From NCBI RefSeq assembly GCF_029814825.1, contig NZ_CP122379.1, positions 2,356,001 to 2,420,000 on the forward strand: a stretch of 64,000 nucleotides of DNA, written 5' to 3'. The translations under genes were made by a program, and so were the position numbers. Below, one piece after another: positions 28,860 through 38,399 of the stretch. The notes under the pieces are model-generated. The model ran no database searches and had not been told where the DNA came from. It saw only the letters and a list, made by a program, of their open reading frames with translations. The DNA comes from Aequorivita marisscotiae. Its GTDB lineage: Bacteria > Bacteroidota > Bacteroidia > Flavobacteriales > Flavobacteriaceae. Position 1 is the stretch's first letter; every line of letters starts with the position of its first letter.

Positions 28860-29033
28860 ACGTTCTAATTTCCAAACGCGAACTTTTCAACCACACATTT
28901 TAACCAACTTTGCTGTAAATAAAAGGAAATCAAGTCTGTTTTTGATAGAATACATCTCTTAGACAAAATGGCCGGAGCTCATAAATATGTTGAGAAAGGG
29001 CATAAAAGAGAAAATGTGGTTATTACTATTTAG
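28860..29033 (+). pseudogene. Internally deleted oxidoreductase: promoter plus last 36 codons
   Basis: Bases 28860-28915 match the leader of the 23350 gene (23281-23340), and 28923-29033 encode FDRIHLLDKMAGAHKYVEKG and the rest of its C-terminus up to TAG. About 270 codons between promoter and tail are missing, so a large in-gene deletion produced this scar. Confidence 0.85.
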
Positions 29034-29126
29034 CTAGGCTCTAGATTATCCCAATCCTTAAGTTGATTAGTTAAGAAAACTTACTATCATCAAACCTTAA
29101 ATTATCAATCAAAAAACGAACAGTCT

Positions 29127-29987
29127 ATGTTTTTCAAATCAAAAGAAGGAAAAGAAAAAATTATAAGCCTTTACAATCAAAAGTTAAAGGAGCTGAATAT
29201 TGAATATTCAGAAAAATCTGTAGAAACAAAGTTTGGAGTCACTAATGTTATTACTACTGGAGATGCTCAAAACCCTCCTTTAGTACTGATTCACGGAACA
29301 GGAGGTTGTGCACCACAAATTTTAGACTCTTTCCCCAATCTAGCCTCTAAATATTGTGTCTATGCAATAGATGTGTTAGCACAACCGAATAAAAGTGCTG
29401 AAAATAGATTAGACATGAAATCTTTAGATTATGGTAAATGGCTTATTGAAATGATCATAAAACTAAGACTAAAAAATGTAACCTTAGTTGGTTTTTCTTT
29501 TGGGGGTTTCATTAGCTTAAAAGCACTAGAGTTTAATGAAACACCAATTAGGCATGTTTTTTTAATCGCCCCAGTCTATATAGTAAATGGTAATCCACTT
29601 GTAGGTTTATTCAAAATGTTCATACCATTAAAAAAGTTTATCAAAACTAATAACCAAAAGCACATTAAAAAAGTAATGGGTGTCCTCTTTTCTGAATACG
29701 ATGATTTTGCACTAAACTATATGTCAAACACATTTCAACACTGCAATATGGATTTCTCACCACTACCTGTAATTACTAAAGATTCAGCTAAAAATATAAA
29801 AACACCAATCAGCATTTTCGCAGCTGAAAAAGATATCCTTTTTCCTGGTAAAAAAATGATAAAACGAGCAAAAAATATTTTTCCTTCTTTAGAAGTAGTT
29901 GATTTATTGGAAGGATCTAAACATGTACCAAATACAAACAATTTTAGAACAATTGAAGATAAAATAATCAATAAGACAAGAATTTAG
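29127..29987 (+). CDS. Alpha/beta hydrolase, cytoplasmic
   Basis: 286 residues, no signal peptide. Features of the fold: LIHGTGG (near 53), the nucleophile elbow GFSFGG (near 115), IFAAEKDILFPG with the acid near 232 and a late His in SKHVPN. Substrate unknown. Its immediate leader is shared with the 19496 gene. Confidence 0.85.
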   Translation: MFFKSKEGKEKIISLYNQKLKELNIEYSEKSVETKFGVTNVITTGDAQNPPLVLIHGTGGCAPQILDSFPNLASKYCVYAIDVLAQPNKSAENRLDMKSLDYGKWLIEMIIKLRLKNVTLVGFSFGGFISLKALEFNETPIRHVFLIAPVYIVNGNPLVGLFKMFIPLKKFIKTNNQKHIKKVMGVLFSEYDDFALNYMSNTFQHCNMDFSPLPVITKDSAKNIKTPISIFAAEKDILFPGKKMIKRAKNIFPSLEVVDLLEGSKHVPNTNNFRTIEDKIINKTRI

Positions 29988-30077
29988 GTGAAAAATATGA
30001 TGGTAATAAAACAGTAAGTAATAGTAACGATTTTAATGTTGCAATTTGGATTTAATGAATCTGATGAAAAATAACCA

Positions 30078-30263
30078 GTATTATATATACTAGATTGTCA
30101 ATGTTTATTTTACTATGGAGGCAGTTTAGCTCAATCATTTAAGCAATTTAATTTGAGTTCTGCTATTATAGTAGTAGGAATATTAGATTAATATTCTGAT
30201 CGTTTTACGCATTTTAGTTCTGGATTTAATGCGTTTCTAAATTCTATTGAAACCGAAGTTATA
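30078..30263 (+). pseudogene. Esterase (PF00756-like) remnant
   Basis: One frame reads VLYILDCQCLFYYGGSLAQS, SSAIIVVGILD, a TAA, then YSDRFTHFSSGFNAFLNSIE. This is the N-terminal core of the same esterase family as 25287 (YILDGE, IGI, FLETE). No nucleophile region is left. Confidence 0.7.
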
Positions 30264-30279
30264 TGAAAGTTATAAAAAT

Positions 30280-30492
30280 ATGAAAGCCACGAAAAGAATC
30301 AAACAAACCTTAACTAGGATTCAAATAATTAGTAGTACAATATGGGCAATTTTAATAATTGTATGTCATCAAATTTTAGGTGATTCATTTAAAGATATAA
30401 GTCCTATCCTTATTGGTGGTTTCTTCATTGAATTTTTGCTTATTAATTCCGCAAAGAGTGGTTTGAAGCGTAAAGAAAATGACAAGTTATAA
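30280..30492 (+). CDS. Small membrane protein (70 aa)
   Basis: A TTG at 30247 would add eleven residues that belong to the esterase remnant, so the ATG at 30280 is preferred. A basic amphipathic start (MKATKRIKQTLTRIQ) precedes two hydrophobic helices (STIWAILIIVCHQIL and PILIGGFFIEFLLI). A broken copy lies at 28145. Function unknown. Confidence 0.6.
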   Translation: MKATKRIKQTLTRIQIISSTIWAILIIVCHQILGDSFKDISPILIGGFFIEFLLINSAKSGLKRKENDKL

Positions 30493-30525
30493 TAATAACC
30501 AATAGTTCCCATATATGAATACGAT

Positions 30526-31014
30526 ATGATACATTTGATAATTGGAAATACAGGTTCTGGAAAAACAACCTATGCAATGGAATTGAAAAGAAAAACCCGC
30601 GGAATTATCTTTTCAATCGACAAGTGGAATAAAACACTATTTCTTGCCGACAAGAAACCGGATGACGGCTTGGAATGGTTTCTTGAAAGAATTGATAGAG
30701 CAGAAGTAATGATTATGGACTTAGTCCACCAATTGGAAAACTCAAACACAGATTCTATTCTGGACTTGGGTTTATCAAAATTTGAGCACAGGGAAAAATT
30801 TAGAAAATTTGCTGAATCCAATAGATTTGAACTGAAAACTCATTTTTTGGATATTTCAGAAGAAACTCGGTTCGAAAGAATAATGAAACGTAATAAGGAA
30901 AAAGGGGCTACTTTTGAATTTGAGGTAACCAAAGAAAATTTTGAATTTATGGAGCGTTGGTTTGAAAAACCCAGCGAAGAAGAGATGGTTGGAGGAATAG
31001 TTATTAGTGGCTGA
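30526..31014 (+). CDS. P-loop ATPase/kinase, zeta-toxin/phosphotransferase-like
   Basis: 162 residues beginning directly with a Walker A motif, GNTGSGKTT (residues 7-15), followed by FSIDKWN, where the Asp is placed like the catalytic acid of zeta-toxin or chloramphenicol phosphotransferase-type kinases. The EETRFERIMKRN segment resembles the lid with arginines. Likely a small-molecule kinase; the substrate is unknown. Confidence 0.8.
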   Translation: MIHLIIGNTGSGKTTYAMELKRKTRGIIFSIDKWNKTLFLADKKPDDGLEWFLERIDRAEVMIMDLVHQLENSNTDSILDLGLSKFEHREKFRKFAESNRFELKTHFLDISEETRFERIMKRNKEKGATFEFEVTKENFEFMERWFEKPSEEEMVGGIVISG

Positions 31015-31295
31015 AGGAGCAGGGAAACCTAGAAATGGGATAACAGATTATTGAATTTTAAAAAGAAATTTCTGTAATTTCATTTCTCTTTTTTTTAGTG
31101 CAAAATGATTACTGTAAAGAGTTGTTTTATGATAGAAACCTATTCGCTTACGCAATGTAATTATGTAACATTTTTAGACAATAAGCGTCTTAATTAGAAT
31201 ATCAAACTAATTACCACACCTCATAATCAATCATTTACTTCCTAAACAATAAATATAAAATTCAAGTATTAAATTTAAATATTAAAAAAACAAGA

Positions 31296-32948
31296 ATGCG
31301 CATACATACTTACGCAATTCTATTGTTGCTATTAAGCATATTTCCCTTAAAACTTCTCGCTCAAAATAACGCGCAGTCAAGCGTTGTTGATCAAATTAAC
31401 CTTGGGGTTAAATACTTATCCGAAAAAGAATACATTAAGTCTATTGAAGAATTAATTGAGGCAAAGGAAATTGCCCTTCGGAATGAATGGTATGCACAAG
31501 CCTTTAATGCTACCATAAATATTGGTACTAATTATTTTTTAATGTTGGACTATGGAGAGGCTTTTCGGTATTATTTAAAAGCGTATGAAATTGCTATTAA
31601 ACATCTTGGTAAGAGCCAGGAAATGGCTGTTGTTAATAATATAGGAATTTTATATGTTGAGGAAAAAGACCTTCCTAAAGCTAAAGAATCTTTTTTTAAG
31701 GCCTATGAAATTGCTAAAGACCTTGATGACAATGAGATTATTGGGACCTATGGAATCAATCTTGCGTTGGTATTAAATAAAATGGGGGAATTAGACCAAG
31801 CAGAGAAATATATCGAAGAGGCATTACCCATATTAAAAATCAGGTCCAACGTACTTTTATTGGCAAAAATAGCAAAAGCAGAAAATCTATTTTTGAGAGA
31901 ACAATATGTACAGGCCGAAAGACTAGCTTTAGATATTTTACCGCAAATAAATAATCTATCCCTTATAAATGAAGGAGCTACGGTTAATGATAAAATTACG
32001 CTGTTACTATTGATATCCAAAATCTACGAAAAGCAAAAGCAGTTTAAAAAAGCCCAGAAATACGTTTTAATGGCCCGTGCAGCACAATTGAACATTGAGG
32101 AGCGTATTGAGTCTTACGGAAGCCTGGCAGATCTTTACGGTGAAACAAATGAATTTCACAAAGCAATGGCCTATAAAGATTCTGTTCTCTTAGCTACAGA
32201 CTCACTATATGCTATTAAGAATATGGCCTTGTTTAAGAGTGAAAAAGTAAAGTTCCAAATCCAGAATTACCAAAACGAACTTTTGGAAAGTAAAAAATTA
32301 TTAAAACAGGAAAAACAGTTTTTTTATACTTTGATATTTAGTGTAATACTCATTATGGGTTTTTTACTTTGGATTTACAAAAACAATTCCCTTAAACACA
32401 AACAGCGAAAAAGGATTGTTGAACTGGAATTGGCAAAAGAAAAAAGCGATCACTTGTTAATTGAAGAAAAGCATCGTGAAAAAGTTGCCATGGAATTGTT
32501 GGAAAAAGAACGCCTTAAAAACGAACTGGATATAAAAAACAGAGAATTGACAGCGAAAGCCATGTATTTGGCAAGTAGAAATGAACTTATTGAAGAGGTG
32601 GTTCAATCGTTGTCCATAAACACCCAAATTACAACCAATACCCCCTTAAAAAATCAAGTAAACGATTTAAAAAAGCACTTAAAAAAAGATACGCAATGGG
32701 ATAGCTTTTTTGTGCATTTTGAAGAGTTAAACCAAGGCTTCCTGGATAGACTAAGATCGCAACACCCCAAACTAACACCTAATGACATTCGTTTTTTAAC
32801 GTTCCTCTATATGAATTTAAGTAATAAGGAAATAGCATCGCTACTAAACATTACTCCAGAATCCTGCCGAAAGCGGAAGGAGCGTATCTCAAAAAAAATG
32901 AATGTCCCAGAAGGCCTTCCGCTTCACGCATATCTTTCGGCTATTTAG
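31296..32948 (+). CDS. TPR/transmembrane/LuxR-type HTH regulator
   Basis: 550 residues. A signal peptide (LKLLAQ) is followed by about six TPRs (30-320), one membrane helix (about 345-365, FFYTLIFSVILIMGFLLWIY), a coiled-coil stretch and a C-terminal HTH (LTPNDIRFLTFLYMNLSNKE ... ITPESCRKRKERISKK). This is the Bacteroidota membrane-bound regulator layout in which periplasmic TPRs sense and a cytoplasmic HTH acts. A truncated relative lies at 46131. Placed ahead of two T9SS cargo genes it may control. Confidence 0.87.
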   Translation: MRIHTYAILLLLLSIFPLKLLAQNNAQSSVVDQINLGVKYLSEKEYIKSIEELIEAKEIALRNEWYAQAFNATINIGTNYFLMLDYGEAFRYYLKAYEIAIKHLGKSQEMAVVNNIGILYVEEKDLPKAKESFFKAYEIAKDLDDNEIIGTYGINLALVLNKMGELDQAEKYIEEALPILKIRSNVLLLAKIAKAENLFLREQYVQAERLALDILPQINNLSLINEGATVNDKITLLLLISKIYEKQKQFKKAQKYVLMARAAQLNIEERIESYGSLADLYGETNEFHKAMAYKDSVLLATDSLYAIKNMALFKSEKVKFQIQNYQNELLESKKLLKQEKQFFYTLIFSVILIMGFLLWIYKNNSLKHKQRKRIVELELAKEKSDHLLIEEKHREKVAMELLEKERLKNELDIKNRELTAKAMYLASRNELIEEVVQSLSINTQITTNTPLKNQVNDLKKHLKKDTQWDSFFVHFEELNQGFLDRLRSQHPKLTPNDIRFLTFLYMNLSNKEIASLLNITPESCRKRKERISKKMNVPEGLPLHAYLSAI

Positions 32949-33067
32949 GGCATTGTCACACATTTAAACACTACATGTCACAAAATGTCCGCCTCCATTT
33001 TTGGACAAAAATCTAGCTTGTTTCTATTTTTATCGAATAAATAGTATCTATTGAGTTGAAAAAGGTT

Positions 33068-33094
33068 GTGTGATTTTCACACTTTCTTTTTTAC
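33068..33094 (+). terminator. Rho-independent terminator
   Basis: GTGTGA (33068-33073) and TCACAC (33077-33082) form a short stem with flanking AAG/CTT pairing, followed by a T-rich run CTTTCTTTTTT. It lies 120 bp after the TPR/HTH regulator and 39 bp before the next ATG. Confidence 0.55.
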
Positions 33095-33132
33095 TCTAAT
33101 TAAAAAAAATAACTAATTCTAAAATTTAACTA

Positions 33133-34626
33133 ATGACAAAAATTAACATTACAAAGAGTATTTTTATTCTTTTTTGCCTATTTGGTATCACAACAGCAAA
33201 AGCCCAATTTACCCAAACAGCTAAAGTTGTGAGCACAAACAGAGAAAGTCGGGCTGAGTATGGTACTTCTGTTGCTATTACTGAAAACTTTGCTGTTGTA
33301 GGCGCTTCAAGAGAAACTATAGCATCTGGTGCTGCATATATCTATAGTAAAGACAGCCAAGGGAATTGGATGAATTCGCAAAGATTGGCAGCTGATGATC
33401 CAAACCAAGGAGCAGAATTTGGTGGCGGTGTAAAAATTACAGAAGATTACCTAGTTGTAGCTGCGGGTAGAGCAGACGTAGGTGGTACTCAAAGAGCTGG
33501 TGCTTTGTACGTTTACGATTATCAAAATAATAACTGGGAGTTCGGCACAAAACTGGTAGCTTCCGATATGAGTAATGATGCAAAACTAGGTATGAACCCT
33601 ACCTCTTTAGATGCTGAAGGGAATACAATTGTTGTAGGGGCTCCAGGTGAAAATGGATGGGTCGGTTCGGTATATGTTTTTACTAAAGTAGCTGGAAATT
33701 GGTCAGAAGCTCAAAAAATTCTAAGTCCTACAGCCCCGGCATCCGATACTTTTGGAATAGGTGTTTCTATATCTGGGGATTATTTGGTAATTGGAGCTAA
33801 TGAAGTAGATGGAAGAAAAGGAGCTGCATATGTTTATTTGAAAAATAGTAATGGGACTTGGGAGTATAATCAAACCCTTATGGCATCAGATGCTGCTAAT
33901 GACAATTTCTTTGGCACCTCAGTGAGCCTATCTGGCGATCAATTAGTAGTAGGAGCTTATGGATCAAATTTGGAGCAAGGTGCGGCCTATGTATTTGAAA
34001 AGGACAATCAAGGGGCATGGGTAGAGGTACAAAAGCTAAATGGAAACGCCTCTACAGAAGGCACTCAATATGGTTGGAGTACAGATATTCAGAGAGATTA
34101 TATTGTTGTAAGTGCGCCACATATTTTTGGACTTGAAGCAGGAGAAGTTTACTTCTATAAAAGAGAGAGTTCAGGAACATGGGTAGAGGACCAGGTAATA
34201 CAAGGTTCTGATACCGTAGCGGAAGACTTTTATGGTTGGAGTGTTGCAATGCATGAAAATCAATTGATATCAGGAGCTCCATGGGAAGATCATGATGAAA
34301 ATGGAGGAAATGAGATTGACCGTGCAGGATCAGCCTATATTTTTATGAACCCTTCTCTATTGGGCGTAACAGATAACGATGTTCTTGAAAATAACATTGC
34401 AATCTATCCCAATCCAGTTAAGGATAATTTTAATATTGAAAGTCTATCTAAAACTATTTCCAACCTAAAAGTTTATTCAATAACCGGTACGCTTTTACGG
34501 GAAATGAAAAATGTAAACGCAAACACCCTTGGATTGAATATTTCAAACTACACAAATGGTGTTTATTTCGTAAATCTCACACTTGATGATGGTTCTACCG
34601 TAGTAAAGAAAATTATTAAACACTAA
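33133..34626 (+). CDS. FG-GAP repeat protein with T9SS sorting domain
   Basis: 497 residues. Signal peptide, then about six repeats of ~55 residues with the pattern YGTSVAIT..FAVVGA, FGIGVSISGDYLVIGA, FFGTSVSLSGDQLVVGA, i.e. an integrin-alpha-like FG-GAP beta-propeller. The C-terminal ~75 residues (IYPNPVKDNFNIESL ... NGVYFVNL) are a type A T9SS sorting domain. An exported surface or secreted protein, probably adhesive or binding. Confidence 0.9.
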   Translation: MTKINITKSIFILFCLFGITTAKAQFTQTAKVVSTNRESRAEYGTSVAITENFAVVGASRETIASGAAYIYSKDSQGNWMNSQRLAADDPNQGAEFGGGVKITEDYLVVAAGRADVGGTQRAGALYVYDYQNNNWEFGTKLVASDMSNDAKLGMNPTSLDAEGNTIVVGAPGENGWVGSVYVFTKVAGNWSEAQKILSPTAPASDTFGIGVSISGDYLVIGANEVDGRKGAAYVYLKNSNGTWEYNQTLMASDAANDNFFGTSVSLSGDQLVVGAYGSNLEQGAAYVFEKDNQGAWVEVQKLNGNASTEGTQYGWSTDIQRDYIVVSAPHIFGLEAGEVYFYKRESSGTWVEDQVIQGSDTVAEDFYGWSVAMHENQLISGAPWEDHDENGGNEIDRAGSAYIFMNPSLLGVTDNDVLENNIAIYPNPVKDNFNIESLSKTISNLKVYSITGTLLREMKNVNANTLGLNISNYTNGVYFVNLTLDDGSTVVKKIIKH

Positions 34627-34659
34627 TCAAGGGTATTAGCAACCCATAAAATTATTTGA

Positions 34660-37600
34660 ATGAAAAATACAGTTTTAGTGCTTGTTATGCTGTTCAGCAT
34701 AACAAGCTGGCAGACTACTGCCCAATTTTTAGAAAGTTTTGATACGGAAATCCCACGTGAATGGACGGTTATTGATAACGACGCACAAGGAGCATCTTGG
34801 CAATATCATGCTGGAGATGGCTATCGTGGAGCTGGAGGAGTCCGGATTAATTTTGAAACAGCTGCACATGATGACTATTTAATTTCTCCCCAGTTTACAG
34901 TAAACATAGGAGTTTCTGATTTAGTTTCACTTTACGCTGGAGGAACGGGGCCAACCTTTCCAGAATCATTTGAGGTTAAATTATCCACTACAGGTACAAA
35001 CCCTTCCGATTTTACGGTTTTATTGGGCTCAGAAACTACAATTTCCGATGTGGATGATTTGGGAGATTATATAAACTATACATATAATTTGACTGCTTAT
35101 AACGGCCAAGCTGTTTATATTGCTATTGTAGCAACAGCTACTGCAGCATTTCACCTCTATGTAGATGAATTTTCAGTAGAAGCATTACCAAGGTGCCCAA
35201 AACCTTCTAATATAAATTTTGAAAACTTAACCGCGACCTCTTTAGATCTTAACTGGTCAGCAGGTAATACTGAAACGGAATGGATTGTTAAATATGGTTT
35301 GCAAGGATTCGATCCAGAAACAGAAGGAAGTTTAATGAATGTTCTAGGGACTCCAAATAATACCATAACCGATTTACAACCTGGGACTGTTCAGGATATC
35401 TATGTGAAAGCTGTATGTGGTAGTGGAAACGGAGAAAGCGAATTTGCTGGTCCATTAAGATTTATAACACCTTGCTTGACTGCAACAATCCCCTTTTTCG
35501 AAGGATTTGAAAATGGTTATACCCACAACAACAGTCTCGATGGTTGTTGGACTCAGGAATTAGTAATGAATTCATATTGGATAGCCAACAACACCTTCAT
35601 AGACCACGATAGAGCTCCACGCACTGGCGATTGGGATATATTTTTAGCCTATGGTAGCGAAGCTTGGATGTTTTATCCAATAGAAGTTCAAGCTGGTATA
35701 AACTATACCCTTACCTTTTATGCTAGACAGAGCAATACGGAAGGAGCGAATATTGCTGTAAGCTATGGAATTTCAGACAGTTCTAGAGATATGATCCATG
35801 AAATAATCCCCACCACCGAAATAACTAATGGAGATTACCAAGAAGTAAGCGGTACATTTACTCCTGCTACAACAGGAGTGTTTTATATTGGTATTCAAGG
35901 ACATGTAAATACTGGTTTTTTTCCTTTTTTTATGACCTTGGACGACATTTCAATTACCGAAACACAGGCTTGTGTAAAACCAACAAATTTACAGATAAAT
36001 GCTACTACAGCTACCACAGCTGATATTAGCTGGTCACCCAGTGGAACCGAAACAGATTGGTTGGTAAAATATGGTGAACCTGGTTTTAATCCAGAAACAG
36101 AAGGAGATTCTGCACAAGTTAGAGATAATCCAAACGTTTCTATAACCAATCTTATCCCTGCCCATATTTATAGTGTATATGTTCAAGCCCAATGTGGTGG
36201 CTCAGATGGTAATAGCTTTTTTACAGGACCTATAACTCTTAAAACCAATCCTATAAATGATTATCTTTGTGATGCCACACACTTAATTGTAGACGAACCT
36301 TGCAGCGGCAGTACTTTCACGAACGTAGGGGGTACTTTAGAAAATAATGAACCGCAAGGTTCTTGTTTTGATGCTCCAGGAGATCAAACAGTATGGTTTA
36401 GTTTTGAAGCTCCCTTAAGTGGCAACGTTACCGTAACTACAGATTTTGAGGGAGGTACTTTAGAAGATACCGAAGTAGCAGTGTATGAAGCTCCAACAGA
36501 TTGTAGTAGTATGTCTACCTTAGGTATGGAAGTGGGTTGCGATGAAGATGGCGGCAATACCGGAACTGGATTTTTATCTGTTGTTACTTTGACTAATCTA
36601 GCCCCAGGTGATACGTATTATGTTCAAGTAAATGGATTCATCAGTTTTAATGATGGAACAATGGAAGGAACTTTCTGTATTGAGGTTCAAGATAACGGAA
36701 TATCCTGTCCGGTACCAACCGATATTACATTTGATAATATTACTGTCTCAACCGCAGATGTAAGTTGGACAGTTGGTGACAGAGAGAATGAATGGGAAAT
36801 TGTATATGGAGATCCTGGTTTTGATCCCGATGCTGGAGGAACTTCTGTTATTGATAACGATGGTTTTTTGGGTGAAACTCTTGTAAATTTAAATCCTGAC
36901 ACAACCTATGATGTATATGTTCGCGCTTTGTGCGGTGCGAATGATATGAGTGAATTTAGCCAAGTGGCTTCATTTACAACCCTATTAGCACCTCCTATTA
37001 ATGATAATGTTTGCAACGCAATACATTTAATAGTTGATGAAGTTTGTGCAGGAAACACTTATACAAATATAGCAGCAACGGTTGAGCGTGATGAACCTGA
37101 GGGCAGTTGCTTTCTCCAGTTGCCTACCAATACGGTCTGGTTTACTTTTGAAGCACCTACTAGTGGAAATGTAACAGTAACCACAAATATTACACCCAGT
37201 AATTTGATAGATTCACAAATGGCGGTTTATGAAGCACCTATAGATTGTGCTGATTTAACTACCATGGGCGTTGAAATTGGCTGTAATGACGATATAGATT
37301 TTGGTAACAACGAATTGTTATCTGCTGTTGTATTAACAGCGCTTACGGCCGGTGAAACGTATTATGTGCAAATTAATGGAAACTCAGGGAATGAAGGAGA
37401 TTTCTGCATTGAAGTTCGTGATGACGGTATAGCTTGTCCAGAACCCACTGATATTACATTGGCTAATGTTACTTCGAACACAGCTGATGTGAGCTGGACA
37501 GCCGGTGGTATTGAAACCGAATGGGAAATAAAATATGGTGCGCCAGGTTTTGATCCCAATACTACTGGCCTGAGTGTTATAGATAATGATGGCCTTCTTG

Positions 37601-37968
37601 GTGAAACTTTGATTGGTCTGGATAGCAACACCACTTACGATCTGTATGTTCGTGCTGTGTGCGGTATAGATACCGAAAGCGATTTCGTTGGACCTGAATC
37701 CTTTAGTACGTTGGAATTGGGTGTAGTAACTGAAAACTTCAGCAAATTCATTTTCTATCCGAATCCTGTAAAAAATCAAATCACTTTAAAGGCTGATTTG
37801 CCTATTGAAAGAGTGTTAATCTATAATCTTTTGGGTCAAAATATTATGGAACTAAAAGAAAATACACCGCAAATGCAATTGAATACTAGCATGCTGCAGC
37901 AAGGCGTGTATTTTATGAAAGTAGCGATTAATGGAGATGAACGGATCTTTAGAATCTTGAAAGAATAA
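34660..37968 (+). CDS. Multidomain fibronectin III / choice-of-anchor protein with T9SS sorting domain
   Basis: 1102 residues. After the signal peptide come a jelly-roll choice-of-anchor J-type domain (about 24-172), fibronectin III modules beginning CPKPSNINF, CVKPTNLQIN, CPVPTDITF and CPEPTDITL, a second jelly roll (about 270-425) and two copies of a ~150-residue beta domain (LIVDEPCSGSTFTNVG / LIVDEVCAGNTYTNIA). The tail FIFYPNPVKNQITL is a T9SS type A domain. Likely a large surface adhesin or scaffold, 34 bp after the FG-GAP gene. Confidence 0.9.
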   Translation: MKNTVLVLVMLFSITSWQTTAQFLESFDTEIPREWTVIDNDAQGASWQYHAGDGYRGAGGVRINFETAAHDDYLISPQFTVNIGVSDLVSLYAGGTGPTFPESFEVKLSTTGTNPSDFTVLLGSETTISDVDDLGDYINYTYNLTAYNGQAVYIAIVATATAAFHLYVDEFSVEALPRCPKPSNINFENLTATSLDLNWSAGNTETEWIVKYGLQGFDPETEGSLMNVLGTPNNTITDLQPGTVQDIYVKAVCGSGNGESEFAGPLRFITPCLTATIPFFEGFENGYTHNNSLDGCWTQELVMNSYWIANNTFIDHDRAPRTGDWDIFLAYGSEAWMFYPIEVQAGINYTLTFYARQSNTEGANIAVSYGISDSSRDMIHEIIPTTEITNGDYQEVSGTFTPATTGVFYIGIQGHVNTGFFPFFMTLDDISITETQACVKPTNLQINATTATTADISWSPSGTETDWLVKYGEPGFNPETEGDSAQVRDNPNVSITNLIPAHIYSVYVQAQCGGSDGNSFFTGPITLKTNPINDYLCDATHLIVDEPCSGSTFTNVGGTLENNEPQGSCFDAPGDQTVWFSFEAPLSGNVTVTTDFEGGTLEDTEVAVYEAPTDCSSMSTLGMEVGCDEDGGNTGTGFLSVVTLTNLAPGDTYYVQVNGFISFNDGTMEGTFCIEVQDNGISCPVPTDITFDNITVSTADVSWTVGDRENEWEIVYGDPGFDPDAGGTSVIDNDGFLGETLVNLNPDTTYDVYVRALCGANDMSEFSQVASFTTLLAPPINDNVCNAIHLIVDEVCAGNTYTNIAATVERDEPEGSCFLQLPTNTVWFTFEAPTSGNVTVTTNITPSNLIDSQMAVYEAPIDCADLTTMGVEIGCNDDIDFGNNELLSAVVLTALTAGETYYVQINGNSGNEGDFCIEVRDDGIACPEPTDITLANVTSNTADVSWTAGGIETEWEIKYGAPGFDPNTTGLSVIDNDGLLGETLIGLDSNTTYDLYVRAVCGIDTESDFVGPESFSTLELGVVTENFSKFIFYPNPVKNQITLKADLPIERVLIYNLLGQNIMELKENTPQMQLNTSMLQQGVYFMKVAINGDERIFRILKE

Positions 37969-38068
37969 GCTTAAAAAAGTTTTCGAATCTTCTTTAGGTT
38001 TAGTAGAGAGGATGAAGGTTCGTTATTTGACAAGCGATTAAGTACATAGATTCCCCATTTAATTTAAT

Positions 38069-38097
38069 AAACCCTGGCCTTCTGGCTGGGGTTTTTC
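38069..38097 (+). terminator. Terminator of T9SS gene pair
   Basis: AACCCTGGCC and GGCTGGGGTT pair around TTCT with two internal mismatches, followed by GTTTTT. It is about 100 bp downstream of the stop at 37968. Confidence 0.65.
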
Positions 38098-38266
38098 AGT
38101 TGTCTGTTTTCAGTTGTCAGTTGTCGATTTTCTGTTGTCTTTTTTCGGTTATCTGTTTTCGGTTGTCTGTTGTCGGTTATCTGTTTTCGGTTGTCTGTTG
38201 TCGGTTGTCTGTTTAACGGGTTCGACTGCCCCTCGACTTCGCTCAGGACACGCTGCTCACCCTGAC
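38098..38266. repeat. Degenerate GTTGTCTGTTTTC-type tandem repeat plus Bacteroidota intergenic motif
   Basis: About 115 bp of short repeats (ggttgtctgttgtc, ggttatctgttttc variants) is followed by the GC-richer phrase CCTCGACTTCGCTCAGGACA. A + strand frame across it (38114-38299) is only low-complexity reading. The gap 37969-38399 holds no gene. Confidence 0.7.
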
Positions 38267-38399
38267 ATTGGAACTCTGCTCAGAGAGATCCTTCTTTAAG
38301 GTTTAATACACAGTCAGGAGTTATTTAAACTAGGTTTATTACATATTTAGTTGTAAAGTTTATTCTATTTAGTATTCTCTCAAATTAAAAAACTTACTT

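Noticed and set aside
1..31000. Integron-like cassette array explaining the co-oriented single genes
   Set aside because: No attC-like sites recur at gene ends and no integron integrase is present in the window.
38114..38299. 61-aa protein on the + strand
   Set aside because: It translates a short tandem repeat (repeated SVVCRLSVF-like text) and the intergenic CTTCGCTCAGG phrase.
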